From positions 372,001 to 436,000 of the forward strand of contig CAWGXI010000010.1 of NCBI GenBank assembly GCA_963826515.1: DNA of 64,000 nt, read 5' to 3'. Shown one piece after another: positions 44,277-54,195 of this stretch (position 1 is its first letter; every line of letters begins with the position of its first letter). The DNA comes from DATFVJ01 sp963826515 (GTDB taxonomy: Bacteria; Actinomycetota; Actinomycetes; Streptosporangiales; Streptosporangiaceae). Under the pieces are notes generated by a model. That model worked only from the letters and a program-made list of their open reading frames with translations. It did not search any database and was not told the origin of the DNA. Made by a program: the position numbers and the translations under genes.

Positions 44277-45209
44277 GGTAGAAGTACGGCCCGCTTGTGA
44301 TCCCCACGCTCTTCGAGCTCATGATCTCCGGGTTCTTCTTATAAAGGACCACGAACGTACCGGCCTCGGTGTCGAAGTACTGCCCGGTGGCGGGGTCGAT
44401 CTCGTGCATGCCGCTGCTCTCCGGCCAGTTCCAGTGCAGCTTGCCATTCAGGTAGTACCTGAGCCGGTGTGCCTTTGTGTTGACAACAGTGATCTGGCTG
44501 GCGCCGATGGAAAAATGGAGGTCGATGTTTCGTGTCACGTACGCGCCGTCGGTGGCGCAGAGGCCTGCCGCGTGAAACGCAAGGTGCACTCGGGTGTAGG
44601 CCGGCCAGTGGCTTTTCGGCCTGAAGTCAACCTCCTGGCTGCCGAGCCATGTCCAGGCGCCCACCACCGGTTTCGAGGTCTTCAGCACCATGGATCGCGC
44701 CACGGCGGCCTTACTCGCCACTCGGTGATCGAACTGGATGACGATCGGCTCACCGACACCGACGGTCGAGCCGTTGAGGATGTTCGGGCCCGGCGTCATG
44801 GTCATCGCCGGGCGCGACCGTGGTGAACGCCGCCGTTTCCGTGACCGCCTTCCCAGCCTTATTTACCGCCGTGGCCATTACCTTGTACTTGGTGCCCGGC
44901 TCGAGGGGATACTCGGTCCGCCAGCGGCTGCCGTCCTCGGTGCATACCCGGATCCGAGGACCGGCCAGCCTGCACGGTGACGTTTGTGATCTTGCCGTTC
45001 ATCGCCGCGAAAGTTACACCCTTGTCCGGCCGCACGTGCTTGCCTGCTGGCGGCTGTAACGTCGGCTGAGCTGGAGGCGCGGGCAGGTGGTGGACGACCG
45101 GCGGTCTGGCCGCGCTCGCGCCGACCGTGCACCCGCTCACCGGCAGCGCAAGCGCCGCAACACCGGCCGCCGACGGCACCAGCCCCCGCCTCCACCGCCG
45201 AACGCCCAT
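44277..45209 (-). pseudogene. Truncated, twice-frameshifted L,D-transpeptidase paralogue
   Basis: Reads in three frames from ATG 45209: a lipoprotein N-terminus (VAALALPVSGCTVGAS) and part of an Ig-like domain; a shift near 44953 to VCTEDGSRWRTEYPLEPGTKY; a second near 44808 to MTMTPGPNILNGSTVGVGEP and the second Ig-like domain (VVGAWTWLGSQEVDFRPKSHWP). It stops matching after SVGITSGPYFYPAGE, before the HxxxSHGC active site, and runs into the 42-bp repeat. Not functional as a transpeptidase. Confidence 0.85.
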
Positions 45210-45395
45210 CAGTTTCTCCCTACGCGTCGCTGATATCCGGCCGAGCCGACATCGGGCAGAAAGGGTCGCCGAACAGCTGGCTTTAGCTGTTTTCTACCTG
45301 ATAGAGGCGGTCGGCCAATAGTGACGTCGCGGGGCCGCGAGGAAATAGTTGGTCAAATCGAGACGACGGTGGTTCCGTATGGTTCGGCCGGTTGG

Positions 45396-45977
45396 TCAGG
45401 GTCGCTGGCTCAGGGAACGGGCAAGTGCGTACAGTTCCTGCCAGCCAGCGGTGCCGGTCACGACGACCGTGAACGCTCCGGGCGCCGACCTGGACAGTGA
45501 CCGCTGATCCTTGTCCGGCCGCCAGCGGCGGGACCACCACGCCCCGCCCGACCAAACCTCCGGCAGGAGGTTGCCATCATTGGTCATCCGCAGGATGAAT
45601 TGAGCCGGGCTCGCGTTGCTCTCCTCAAGCGACGCCATCCCGCCCGACGGAGTCACAAAGCCGAGATGCCAGCTGACCGCGCCGCGTGGCACCACGGTGA
45701 GGCGGGAGCTTACTGGCTGCCAGCCGGCCGGCAGCGAACGAGGCGCGACCACTGGATAGGGTGCAGCCCTGCGGAACTTGACCAGGTCGCCTTGGTAGTT
45801 CACGGGCACCGCGATCTGGGTGGTCGGGCGCGGGGTCGCGACGATGAGCAGAGCGCACAAGATCAGGCACGTGACCACCGCGGCGAGCAGTGAGCCCACG
45901 CGGCGGCGGCGCGGCGGCGGAGCCGTGCCGGCCGCCGGGGACTGCGGCCGCGTATCTCGCCTGGCGGCACCGATCAC
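45396..45977 (-). CDS. DUF4245-domain membrane protein
   Basis: 193 residues: Arg/Pro-rich N-terminus, one span (LLAAVVTCLILCALLIVATP, about 29-48), then the DUF4245 domain (VPVNYQGDLVKFRRAAPYPVVAPRSLPAGWQP...SWHLGFVTPSG...GTAGWQELYALARSL). The family sits next to glpX in mycobacteria (Rv1100), as here. Start overlaps the TetR stop by 4 bp. Function unknown. Confidence 0.82.
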   Translation of the reverse strand: MIGAARRDTRPQSPAAGTAPPPRRRRVGSLLAAVVTCLILCALLIVATPRPTTQIAVPVNYQGDLVKFRRAAPYPVVAPRSLPAGWQPVSSRLTVVPRGAVSWHLGFVTPSGGMASLEESNASPAQFILRMTNDGNLLPEVWSGGAWWSRRWRPDKDQRSLSRSAPGAFTVVVTGTAGWQELYALARSLSQRP

Positions 45978-46576
45978 GGATTCTCTATTCGCGACATGAC
46001 CTTCAGGACCCCGTCAGCCAGCCGCCTCATCCGGCCCGCGTCCTCGCCAACAGAGACCTCGGCCACTGCCATCACCATCGCCCCGGTCAGCACGACCGCG
46101 ACCGCCTCGTCGACGGGCTCCGCACTACGTGCGAAGAACTCGACATTCCGCATTGCCCAGTCATGCGTCCGGCGACGCATGACCAGGTCAAAACCGGGCG
46201 GCCCGTCGCCGGACACGAACAGCCAGGAAAGATCGCGTTCCTCAATGCACGCATCCAGGTACGCGGTCGCGCCAGCGAGAAACAGTTCCTTCGGGTCGGT
46301 GACCCCGCTGCCCCGCGCCCTGTGCACCGCCCTCTTGGCCCGTTCCGCCAGTTCACGCTGGAAGTCGTCGAAGAGCACGAGATAGAGATCGGCCTTACCG
46401 CTGAAATGGTGGTACAGGCTGCCGACGCTCGCGCCTGCCCTCGTCACGATGTCGGTTACCCCGGCCTGCGCGAAACCGGCCGAGGTGAAGACCTCTCGCG
46501 CGGCCGCGAGCAGCCCGGTCCTCGTCGCGGCACCACGTTCGGAGAACCGGACGGCGGTGTGTGCCTGCTGTGTCAT
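45974..46576 (-). CDS. TetR/AcrR-family regulator
   Basis: 200 residues from ATG 46576 (a GTG 15 bp upstream is possible). N-terminal HTH: LLAAAREVFTSAGFAQAGVTDIVTRAGASVGSLYHHFSGKADLYLVLF; helical ligand domain follows. It overlaps the DUF4245 gene by 4 bp, so the two are co-transcribed. Ligand and targets unknown. Confidence 0.9.
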   Translation of the reverse strand: MTQQAHTAVRFSERGAATRTGLLAAAREVFTSAGFAQAGVTDIVTRAGASVGSLYHHFSGKADLYLVLFDDFQRELAERAKRAVHRARGSGVTDPKELFLAGATAYLDACIEERDLSWLFVSGDGPPGFDLVMRRRTHDWAMRNVEFFARSAEPVDEAVAVVLTGAMVMAVAEVSVGEDAGRMRRLADGVLKVMSRIENP

Positions 46577-46760
46577 GCGCGGTCCCGCCACTCCTCACGG
46601 TCCCAGGAACATCCGCTGCTCAGACTACGCCCGGCAACGCCCGCGCCGTGCCAGCTGTCACCAGCTCAGGGGCCGGCCCCACAGCCAGCCGGAATAGGAC
46701 CACATCAGCGGCCAACAAGAAGGGCGTAGCTGGCATGAGCCACCAGGGCAGCATGGCAGG

Positions 46761-46882
46761 GCCTGCAGGTGACGCAGGTCCTGCAGGTGACACGGCCCCT
46801 GCAGGTGACACGGCCTCTGCAGGTGACACGGCCCCTGCAGGTGACACGGCCCCTCAGGTGACAGAGTCTCGACAGGTGACAG
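46761..46882. repeat. 18-bp tandem repeat upstream of the glpX remnant
   Basis: Unit CCTGCAGGTGACACGGCC, about six copies with point changes. A plus-strand ORF from ATG 46736 reads through it as PAGDTA repeats and stops at TGA 46888-46890, overlapping the GTG start of the glpX remnant; its reality as a protein is doubtful. Confidence 0.88.
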
Positions 46883-46886
46883 CATC

Positions 46887-47282
46887 GTGACCGAGGGCCA
46901 GCCCATAACGCCCGTGCCGGGGCAGCCCGCGCAGCAACCGGGGCAGCAGGACCCCGGCCAGCCGGAGCGGCACGCGCCCGATCGCAACCTCGCACTCGAG
47001 CTGGCCAGGGTCACCGAGGCGGCGGCGATGGCGGCTGCCCGGTGGGCCGGCCGCGGGGACAAGAATGGCGCCGACGGCGCGGCGGTCAACGCGATGCGCC
47101 ACCTGATCAACTCGGTGTCGATGAGCGGCGTCGTCGTGATCGGCGAGGGAGAAAAGGATCGCGCGCAGACGCACTCGCTGGTGATGCGGGCGCGCAGCGG
47201 CACGATCCGCAAGATCGAGAGCGAGCATCAGCGGTGGAAGCTGCGCGCCTATAGCATGGTCAACTTCGACAGCGCCGGCTGA
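46887..47282 (+). pseudogene. glpX: GlpX (class II fructose-1,6-bisphosphatase) with internal deletion
   Basis: 131 residues in one open frame. The first part (about 33-90) is the GlpX N-terminus: RNLALELARVTEAAAMAAARW, GRGDKNGADGAAVNAMR, VVVIGEGEKD. It then jumps to the GlpX C-terminus: AQTHSLVMRARSGTIRKIES and YSMVNFDSAG. Normal GlpX is about 330-345 residues, so about 200 are missing, including the metal-site (DPIDGTT) and sugar-phosphate-binding segments. Flanking genes retain the conserved order. Not active as an FBPase. Confidence 0.85.
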
Positions 47283-47491
47283 CACAGCGTCGGCTGAGGC
47301 CGGCCTGCGCCCCACGGGCCGGGCACCCGCCCGCAACAGGATGCCGATAATTCTCCCTAACGGCTGCCGCATGGCGTGCCCACCGCGGATCTGCGGCGAT
47401 CCCCCAGGCCGAACGGGACCCGGCCCAGCCAGCCGGCCCAGCCAGCCGGCCCGGCCAGCCGCCCAGCCAGCCGGCCGGCCAGCCGGCCCGG

Positions 47492-48109
47492 TCAGCCGCC
47501 ACCTAGCGCGCGCCGTCTGGCCCTGCCGATCCCCACACCGAAACGCGTGCCGCGCCACCTTCGGCGCTTCGGGGTGCGGGCAGTGACGAGCCCGCACACG
47601 GTGAAACAACGAATGTCCACGACCGGGCCTTCCCCGAACGCCCGCACATGGTTCACCTTGCTGCCGACCAGCGAGGTCCCGCTCATCTCGACGTTGACCC
47701 CCTCGGGCACGAGTATGTGCACGTTGCCAAAGATCGCCGTCGCGTGCAGGATCACGTGTGGCCGCTGAAGCAGTGCCTCGGTGAGGTCGAGATTGACCTC
47801 GCCGAAGAACGCCGTAGCGGCGAAGTTCGGCGGCACCACCCACCGGCCGGTCCTGATTTCGGTACGGAAGATCCCGAGAGCTGGTTTCGCCGCGTCGAGA
47901 CGCAGTGGCTGGTCGGCCGCCACGGCAAGATCGGCCGTCAGCTCGGCTAGGTCTCCCAGGGTGCGGGCGGTGTAAGCCCGGGCCACCCGTTCGGAATGTT
48001 CTTCGAGTGTCAGCCGGCCGTCGGCGGCCGCACCGGCGAGCACCGCGACCACGCGTTCCCTGTCGGCGTCGGACGCGCGCAGGCCGCGCGCCGATGGTCG
48101 GCGTTCCAC
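47492..48109 (-). CDS. DUF1707 / LiaF-like C-terminal domain protein
   Basis: 205 residues from GTG 48109. DUF1707 (LRASDADRERVVAVLAGAAADGRLTLEEHSERVARAYTARTLGDL, about 10-55) is followed by a beta-helical segment (FFGEVNLDLTEALLQRPHVILHATAIFGNVHILVPEGVNVEM) like the LiaF/DUF2154 C-terminal domain. Such proteins are thought to monitor the envelope; no membrane span is present here. Basic tail. Confidence 0.82.
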   Translation of the reverse strand: MERRPSARGLRASDADRERVVAVLAGAAADGRLTLEEHSERVARAYTARTLGDLAELTADLAVAADQPLRLDAAKPALGIFRTEIRTGRWVVPPNFAATAFFGEVNLDLTEALLQRPHVILHATAIFGNVHILVPEGVNVEMSGTSLVGSKVNHVRAFGEGPVVDIRCFTVCGLVTARTPKRRRWRGTRFGVGIGRARRRALGGG

Positions 48110-48160
48110 GTCCCGACCATAACCCGTCCCGCGGCCTGGTGCGGCCGGCAGCGTCGTGCG

Positions 48161-48235
48161 GCAGCCCAGTCTCGTGCAGCCCAGTCTCGTGCAGCCCAGT
48201 CTCGTGCAGCCCAGTCTCGTGCAGCCCAGTCCTCG
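48161..48235. repeat. 15-bp tandem repeat, five copies
   Basis: GCAGCCCAGTCTCGT repeated five times with the last copy altered, just upstream of the DUF1707 gene. If read through on the minus strand it would encode GCTRL repeats. Confidence 0.93.
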
Positions 48236-48337
48236 TCGGCACTGGCGGGTACCGTACGGGCTAAAACACAATTCCGGCACGACGACGGACATCCCGTACC
48301 GGCCCCAGGCTCCCAGGGAATCGCCTCGTCAGTTAGT

Positions 48338-48350
48338 TTGCTTATAGCAA
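48338..48350. promoter_or_regulatory. Palindrome TTGCTTATAGCAA upstream of the MFS gene
   Basis: TTGCT-TAT-AGCAA, 46 bp before the GTG start. AT-rich palindromes of this form are typical MarR-family operators ahead of DHA2 exporter genes in actinomycetes; no marR gene is adjacent. Confidence 0.5.
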
Positions 48351-48396
48351 GTATCCGCAGGCTCCACAGTGCGTCTCGACAGTGTGAAGGGTCATC

Positions 48397-50427
48397 GTGA
48401 CCGAACGCGTGCCACAGATTGCTGGATCCGGGGATGGCGCAGGTGCACCAGAGGCGGATGAGCCTACTCCGGCGGACGAGCCCACTCGGGCGGACGAGCC
48501 CACTCGGGCGGACGAGCCACCGCGCGCGGACCAGCCGACGCGGCGCGGCGGGCGAATGCAGGCCGGGCTACCCGGGCGCGAAGGCCACTACAAGTGGGTG
48601 GCGCTGTCGAACACGACCCTTGGCATGCTGTCCGCTACGGTCAACGCCTCGATTGTGATCATCGCCCTGCCCGCGATCTTCCGCGGGATCCACCTCAACC
48701 CGCTGACCCCTGGCAACATCAGCTACCTGCTGTGGATGCTGATGGGCTATCTGCTCGTCTCGGCCGTTCTCGTGGTGACGCTCGGCAGGCTCGGTGACAT
48801 CTACGGCCGGGTGCGGATGTACAACATTGGCTTCGCCGTGTTCACGGTTGGCGCCCTCGCGCTCCCGTTCGACCCCTTTACCGGGCCCGCCGGGGCTATC
48901 TGGCTGATCGGGTGGCGTGTCTTCCAGGCCACCGGCGGCGCCATGCTGATGGCGAACTCGCCGGCGATCCTGACCGACGCTTTCCCCTCCGGCCAGCGGG
49001 GCATGGCACTCGGCATCAGCCAGGTGGCAGGGATCGCGGGCTCGTTCTTCGGCCTCGTGCTTGGCGGGGTGCTCGCCGCCATCGACTGGCGGCTTGTGTT
49101 CGTCGTCTCGGTCCCGGTCGGGCTGTGCGGCACGGTCTGGTCATATCTGAGCTTGCGCGAGATCGGAATCAAGACCAAGGCGCGTATCGACTGGCTTGGG
49201 AACATCACCTTCGCCATCGGCCTTACCGGGCTGCTCGCCGGAATCACCTACGGCATCCAGCCTTACGGCGGGCACGTGATGGGCTGGACAAGCCCGATGG
49301 TGCTGACCGGCTTGATCGGCGGGGTCGCGCTGCTCGCCATCTTCTGCGTGATCGAAACACGGGTTCCCCAGCCGATGTTCGACCTGAAGTTGCTGCGGAT
49401 CCGCGCGTTCGCAGCGGGCAACGCCGCCACCCTGCTCGCCTCGATCGCCCGCGGCGGCCTGCAGTTCATGCTGATCATCTGGCTGCAGGGCATCTGGCTG
49501 TCGCTGCACGGCTACAGCTTTCAGGACACGCCGCTCTGGTCTGGCATCTACCTGCTGCCGCTGACCGTGGGCTTTATCGTCTCCGGGCCGCTGTCCGGCT
49601 GGCTGTCCGACAAGCACGGCGCGCGCATGTTCGCTTCAGGCGGGCTGCTGCTTTCCGCTGCCGCGTTCTTCGGCCTGCTGCGCGTGCCCACCGACTTCAG
49701 GTACCTGGACTTCGCGGTCCTCATCTTCCTGGCCGGCGCGGGAATGGGCCTGTTCGCGGCGCCGAACACCACCGCGATCATGAACAGCGTGCCCGCACGG
49801 CAGCGCGGCGCCGCCGCCGGGATGCTCGCTACTTTCCAGAACTCCGGCTTCGTGCTGTCCATCGGCGTGTTCTTCTCCTTGATGATCGCCGGACTTGCCA
49901 GCACCCTTCCGACGACGATGACCAACGGCCTCACCGCTCAGGGAGTGCCGTACGCGATCGCGCACAAGGTCGGCTCGCTGCCGCCGGTGGGCAGCCTGTT
50001 CGCCGCCTTCCTCGGCTACAACCCGGTCAGGGAACTTCTCGGGCCTACCGGCGTGCTGAGCCACCTTCCGCCGGGCCACGCCGCCGTGCTGACCGGTAAG
50101 ACGTTCTTCCCTGAACTCATCTCACAGCCCTTCCACCACGGCCTGGTTGTCGTCTTCAGCATGGCGATGACCGTCCTGGTGATAGCCGCCGCGGCGTCGC
50201 TGTTGCGCGGCGGCAGGTATGTGCACGAAGAACATGGTTTGGCGGGCGCGGCCAGCCCGGCGGCGGCCGCAAGCCCGGCTGCCATCGGTGCTGTGGGCGC
50301 CGGGAGCACGGAGGGCCCGAACGGCGCCGCGGGCCCTGCCAGCTCGGATCGCGCGAGTGATGCCACTGGCCAGTACGGCGGGGCCGGCGCACCCAGCCGG
50401 CGCACACGCGTCAAACCCGTGAGCTGA
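48397..50427 (+). CDS. MFS drug exporter, DHA2 (EmrB/QacA) family
   Basis: 676 residues from GTG 48397 (GAAGGG upstream). N-terminal tail has ADEPTR repeats; about 14 hydrophobic helices follow. Motif A is LGRLGDIYGRVRMY, with the 14-TM-family motif C-like GISQVAGIAGSFFGLVLGG. A large extracytoplasmic loop (about 510-575) precedes the last span, and the tail is Ala/Gly/Ser rich. Probably proton-driven export of hydrophobic compounds. Confidence 0.9.
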   Translation: MTERVPQIAGSGDGAGAPEADEPTPADEPTRADEPTRADEPPRADQPTRRGGRMQAGLPGREGHYKWVALSNTTLGMLSATVNASIVIIALPAIFRGIHLNPLTPGNISYLLWMLMGYLLVSAVLVVTLGRLGDIYGRVRMYNIGFAVFTVGALALPFDPFTGPAGAIWLIGWRVFQATGGAMLMANSPAILTDAFPSGQRGMALGISQVAGIAGSFFGLVLGGVLAAIDWRLVFVVSVPVGLCGTVWSYLSLREIGIKTKARIDWLGNITFAIGLTGLLAGITYGIQPYGGHVMGWTSPMVLTGLIGGVALLAIFCVIETRVPQPMFDLKLLRIRAFAAGNAATLLASIARGGLQFMLIIWLQGIWLSLHGYSFQDTPLWSGIYLLPLTVGFIVSGPLSGWLSDKHGARMFASGGLLLSAAAFFGLLRVPTDFRYLDFAVLIFLAGAGMGLFAAPNTTAIMNSVPARQRGAAAGMLATFQNSGFVLSIGVFFSLMIAGLASTLPTTMTNGLTAQGVPYAIAHKVGSLPPVGSLFAAFLGYNPVRELLGPTGVLSHLPPGHAAVLTGKTFFPELISQPFHHGLVVVFSMAMTVLVIAAAASLLRGGRYVHEEHGLAGAASPAAAASPAAIGAVGAGSTEGPNGAAGPASSDRASDATGQYGGAGAPSRRTRVKPVS

Positions 50428-50462
50428 CCTCGATGCCATCGCGCGTACGCCAAGTGCTTGCG

Positions 50463-50510
50463 CGCTAGGGCGTAGATCCCGTAGATCTCGGTGGCTGCGG
50501 GCGGTGCCCC
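50463..50510. mobile_element. Fragment of snap-back element, copy ii
   Basis: CTAGGGCGT...CCCGTAGATCTCGGTGG followed by GCTGCGGGCGGTGCC matches the left half of the element at 40347. The right half is absent. It abuts the pcaH remnant. Confidence 0.6.
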
Positions 50511-50554
50511 AGGCGGCAATCCGGCAAGGCGGAGGAGGTGTTGTTAGTGGACAG

Positions 50555-50625
50555 GGCACGGGGCTCACGGGCACGGGGCTCACAGGCACGGGGCTCACAG
50601 GCACGGGGCTCACAGGGCACGGGGC
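50555..50625. repeat. 15-bp tandem repeat at the 3' end of pcaH
   Basis: Unit GCACGGGGCTCACAG, four to five copies. On the minus strand it encodes CEPRA repeats replacing the normal C-terminus of PcaH. Confidence 0.92.
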
Positions 50626-51249
50626 AGCCGAGCGCCCACTCAGGAACCGTCGTGTCGAGGTCGAGAGCGGCGATCAGCCGCTCGCGGGCAAACTCGGGTA
50701 CCGACTGGAATATCGGATCGTGCGCGAACAGGGGATCACCTGGGAAGTACATCTGAGTGACCAGCCGTTGGGTGAAGGCCGTCCCGAAGACCGAGAAGTG
50801 GATGTGCGCGGGGCGCCAGCGTTGTGGTGATTCCGCCACGGATAGGCGCCCGGCTTGATGGTGACGAACTGGTAGCGGCCCTCCTCGTCGGTGAGGCAGC
50901 GGCCCGCGCCGGCAAAGCCCGGGTCCAGCAGCGCCGGGTGCTGGTCAATCAGATGGGCATAACGGCCTGCGGCGTTCGCCTGCCAGATCTCAACCAGCGT
51001 GCCAGATAGGGGGCGGCCACCCGAGTCAAGGACCCGGCCCGTCACGATGATCCGTTCGCCGAGCGGTTCAGTGCTGCCGTAGCGGGTCAGATCGTGATCG
51101 AGCGGTCCAAGCTCGTGCCGTCCGAACACCGGGCTTGTCGCCTCTACCGCGTCCGGCCCGAGTTTCGGCAGCATGAGCGGCCTGGCGGGAGCACGTAGCA
51201 GCGTGCTCGTGTAGGCAGGCGCGCGGTAGGGCGGGTTGGGATCAGTCAT
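50560..51249 (-). pseudogene. pcaH: Protocatechuate 3,4-dioxygenase beta subunit, frameshifted and truncated
   Basis: Ring-cleavage dioxygenase subunit of the beta-ketoadipate pathway. First frame from 51249: YGSTEPLGERIIVTGRVLDS, GTLVEIWQANAAGRYAH, then TIKPGAYPWRNHHNA with the expected Tyr iron ligand. One base is missing near 50826; the next frame supplies WRPAHIHFSVFG with the His ligands and TQMYFPGDPLF. The C-terminus after VPEWALG is replaced by repeats, and no pcaG follows. Unlikely to be functional. Confidence 0.85.
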
Positions 51250-51295
51250 CGCGGCTCCAGGGAGGTCAGCGCGCCAGGATGGGGGCGACAGGAGA

Positions 51296-51391
51296 TCGAG
51301 AGTCCTGGTCCGAGTGGTCCTGGTGCGGGCTCGAGTCCTGGTCCGGGCTCGAGTCCTGGACCGGGCTCGAGTCCTGGTCCTGGCTCTTCAC
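51296..51391. repeat. 18-bp tandem repeat
   Basis: GGGCTCGAGTCCTGGTCC, about four imperfect copies. Confidence 0.85.
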
Positions 51392-51547
51392 GACAGATTA
51401 GTACCAGGACATCGACGGCGTTTCCGGTCATGCAAGAACCCGCGTTCGCGTTGATCGTTGTGTCGCTCCGGGACGCCTCAGGAGAGGGTGGGGTCGCGCC
51501 CCGGCTTTTGGCTTTCACCGTGGAGCAGTCGGCTGCCGCGCAGGGAC

Positions 51548-51693
51548 CGTTTGGTGGCGGGTAAGCCGTTTGGTCGCGGGTGAGCCGTCTGGTGGCGGGT
51601 AAGCCGTTTGGTCGCGGGTGAGCCGTCTGGTGGCGGGTAAGCCGTTTGGTCGCGGGTGAGCCGTCTGGTGGTGGGTGAGCCGTTTGTGCGCGG
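51548..51693. repeat. 19-bp tandem repeat, about seven to eight copies
   Basis: Consensus CGTTTGGTCGCGGGTGAGC, with alternate copies differing at fixed positions (TTT/TCT, TCG/TGG, TGA/TAA), so the effective higher-order unit is 38 bp. No spacers, so not CRISPR. Confidence 0.92.
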
Positions 51694-51729
51694 GGCTGCG
51701 GCGGCCCGCTCGCGACGCGCTTGGGCGAT

Positions 51730-51790
51730 GATCCGTTAGAGAGTGAAGTTTCCGGCTAATAGCGCGGGTAACTTAACACAGGTAGGGATC
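51730..51790 (-). repeat. Interspersed palindromic repeat, copy C
   Basis: 61 bp bounded by GATC; its reverse complement (CATGATCCCTACCTGTGTTA ...) aligns with copy B over its length with compensating changes in the arms. Confidence 0.75.
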
Positions 51791-51918
51791 ATGAGCGTGG
51801 CGGCAGCCCGGGTCGCCGCGACCGGGTTACCGCGGCGAGGGCGACGGCCCGGTTGCGGAGCGTAAATCACCGCTGGTCAGGCCCATAGAGAGCTACATCC
51901 GGCGAAGCCGGGAAGATC

Positions 51919-52041
51919 GGGCGTGTCCCGTAGATCTCGGTGGCCTACCGGCGACGACGACAGTGCCGTCCACCACCCCGGTCGTGTCTGGGGTCGTGGA
52001 TGGCTCCGTCGTCGCAGCGAAAGATCTGCGGGCCACGCTCT
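51919..52041. mobile_element. Snap-back miniature element, copy iii
   Basis: Left end GGGCGTGTCCCGTAGATCT, right end an imperfect complement (AGATCTGCGGGCCACGCTC). The interior arms (GACGACGA..CCGTCCACCACCCC and GGGGTCGTGGATGG..TCGTCG) pair, so nearly the whole 123 bp folds on itself. No coding capacity. Confidence 0.7.
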
Positions 52042-52071
52042 GTGGCCGACGAGAATGCTGTCGCTTGCCGA

Positions 52072-52329
52072 TCAGGAACTAGCATGCCGGGCATCCTGCG
52101 GCACCTCGTTGATCACCACCTGAAGGATGGTCAGTGCCGCGTCGACGGCCGCCCGTGCGGTAATCGCGTGGGTATGCGCGCGATCAAGCTCGCCCAGGGC
52201 GATGCAATCGAAGGCCACGCGGGTGTCGTGCGTGGCCTGCTCGAGCTGGCGGGATGCCTCACCCATATCAACACGACCCGTGTCCACATCATCGTCCCGG
52301 AATTCTGAGCCGAGTTCTGCGCCGCTCAC
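52072..52329 (-). CDS. Small helical protein, unknown
   Basis: 85 residues from GTG 52329 with GGGAGG upstream at good spacing. Acidic N-terminus (MSGAELGSEFRDDDVD), then helices ASRQLEQATHDTRVAFDCIALGELDRAHTHAI and AAVDAALTILQVVINEV. Likely a small helical bundle. No family recognised. Divergent from fumA. Confidence 0.65.
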   Translation of the reverse strand: MSGAELGSEFRDDDVDTGRVDMGEASRQLEQATHDTRVAFDCIALGELDRAHTHAITARAAVDAALTILQVVINEVPQDARHASS

Positions 52330-52495
52330 CCGGTGCCTCCCTCCATGAAAACCAGGTCTACCCCGGCACCCGAATCAAGGATCGGCAACCTATCCATCGC
52401 TTCCATCGCTGACCCCAGCGGCGGCGCCCAGGCACCCCGCACATGCCTAAACTTGAACGGGGCCGACTCCCGGCCGACGAAGGATGCGCTGCCAT

Positions 52496-54139
<1,644 letters not shown>

Positions 54140-54195
54140 TGATGCCGCTCCATGATCACGGAGACTGCAACGGATAGCGCGGACTGCCCGCGATC

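Larger units (their letters stand above)
51250..52071. other. Gene-free region with stacked repeats
   Basis: More than 800 bp without a recognised gene: an 18-bp array (51296-51391), a 19-bp array (51548-51693), palindromic copy C (51730-51790) and snap-back element copy iii (51919-52041). A minus-strand ORF over the 18-bp array is judged spurious. Confidence 0.7.

Noticed and set aside
46736..46890. 51-codon repeat peptide upstream of the glpX remnant
   Set aside because: It exists only because the 18-bp array is a multiple of three; no clear ribosome site or family, though the overlap with the glpX start is noted.
51246..51518. 90-codon minus-strand ORF between pcaH and fumA
   Set aside because: Half of it is the translated 18-bp repeat and the rest has no domain.
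51548..51693. CRISPR array
   Set aside because: The 19-bp units are directly adjacent with no spacers, alternate in two variants, and no cas genes are nearby.
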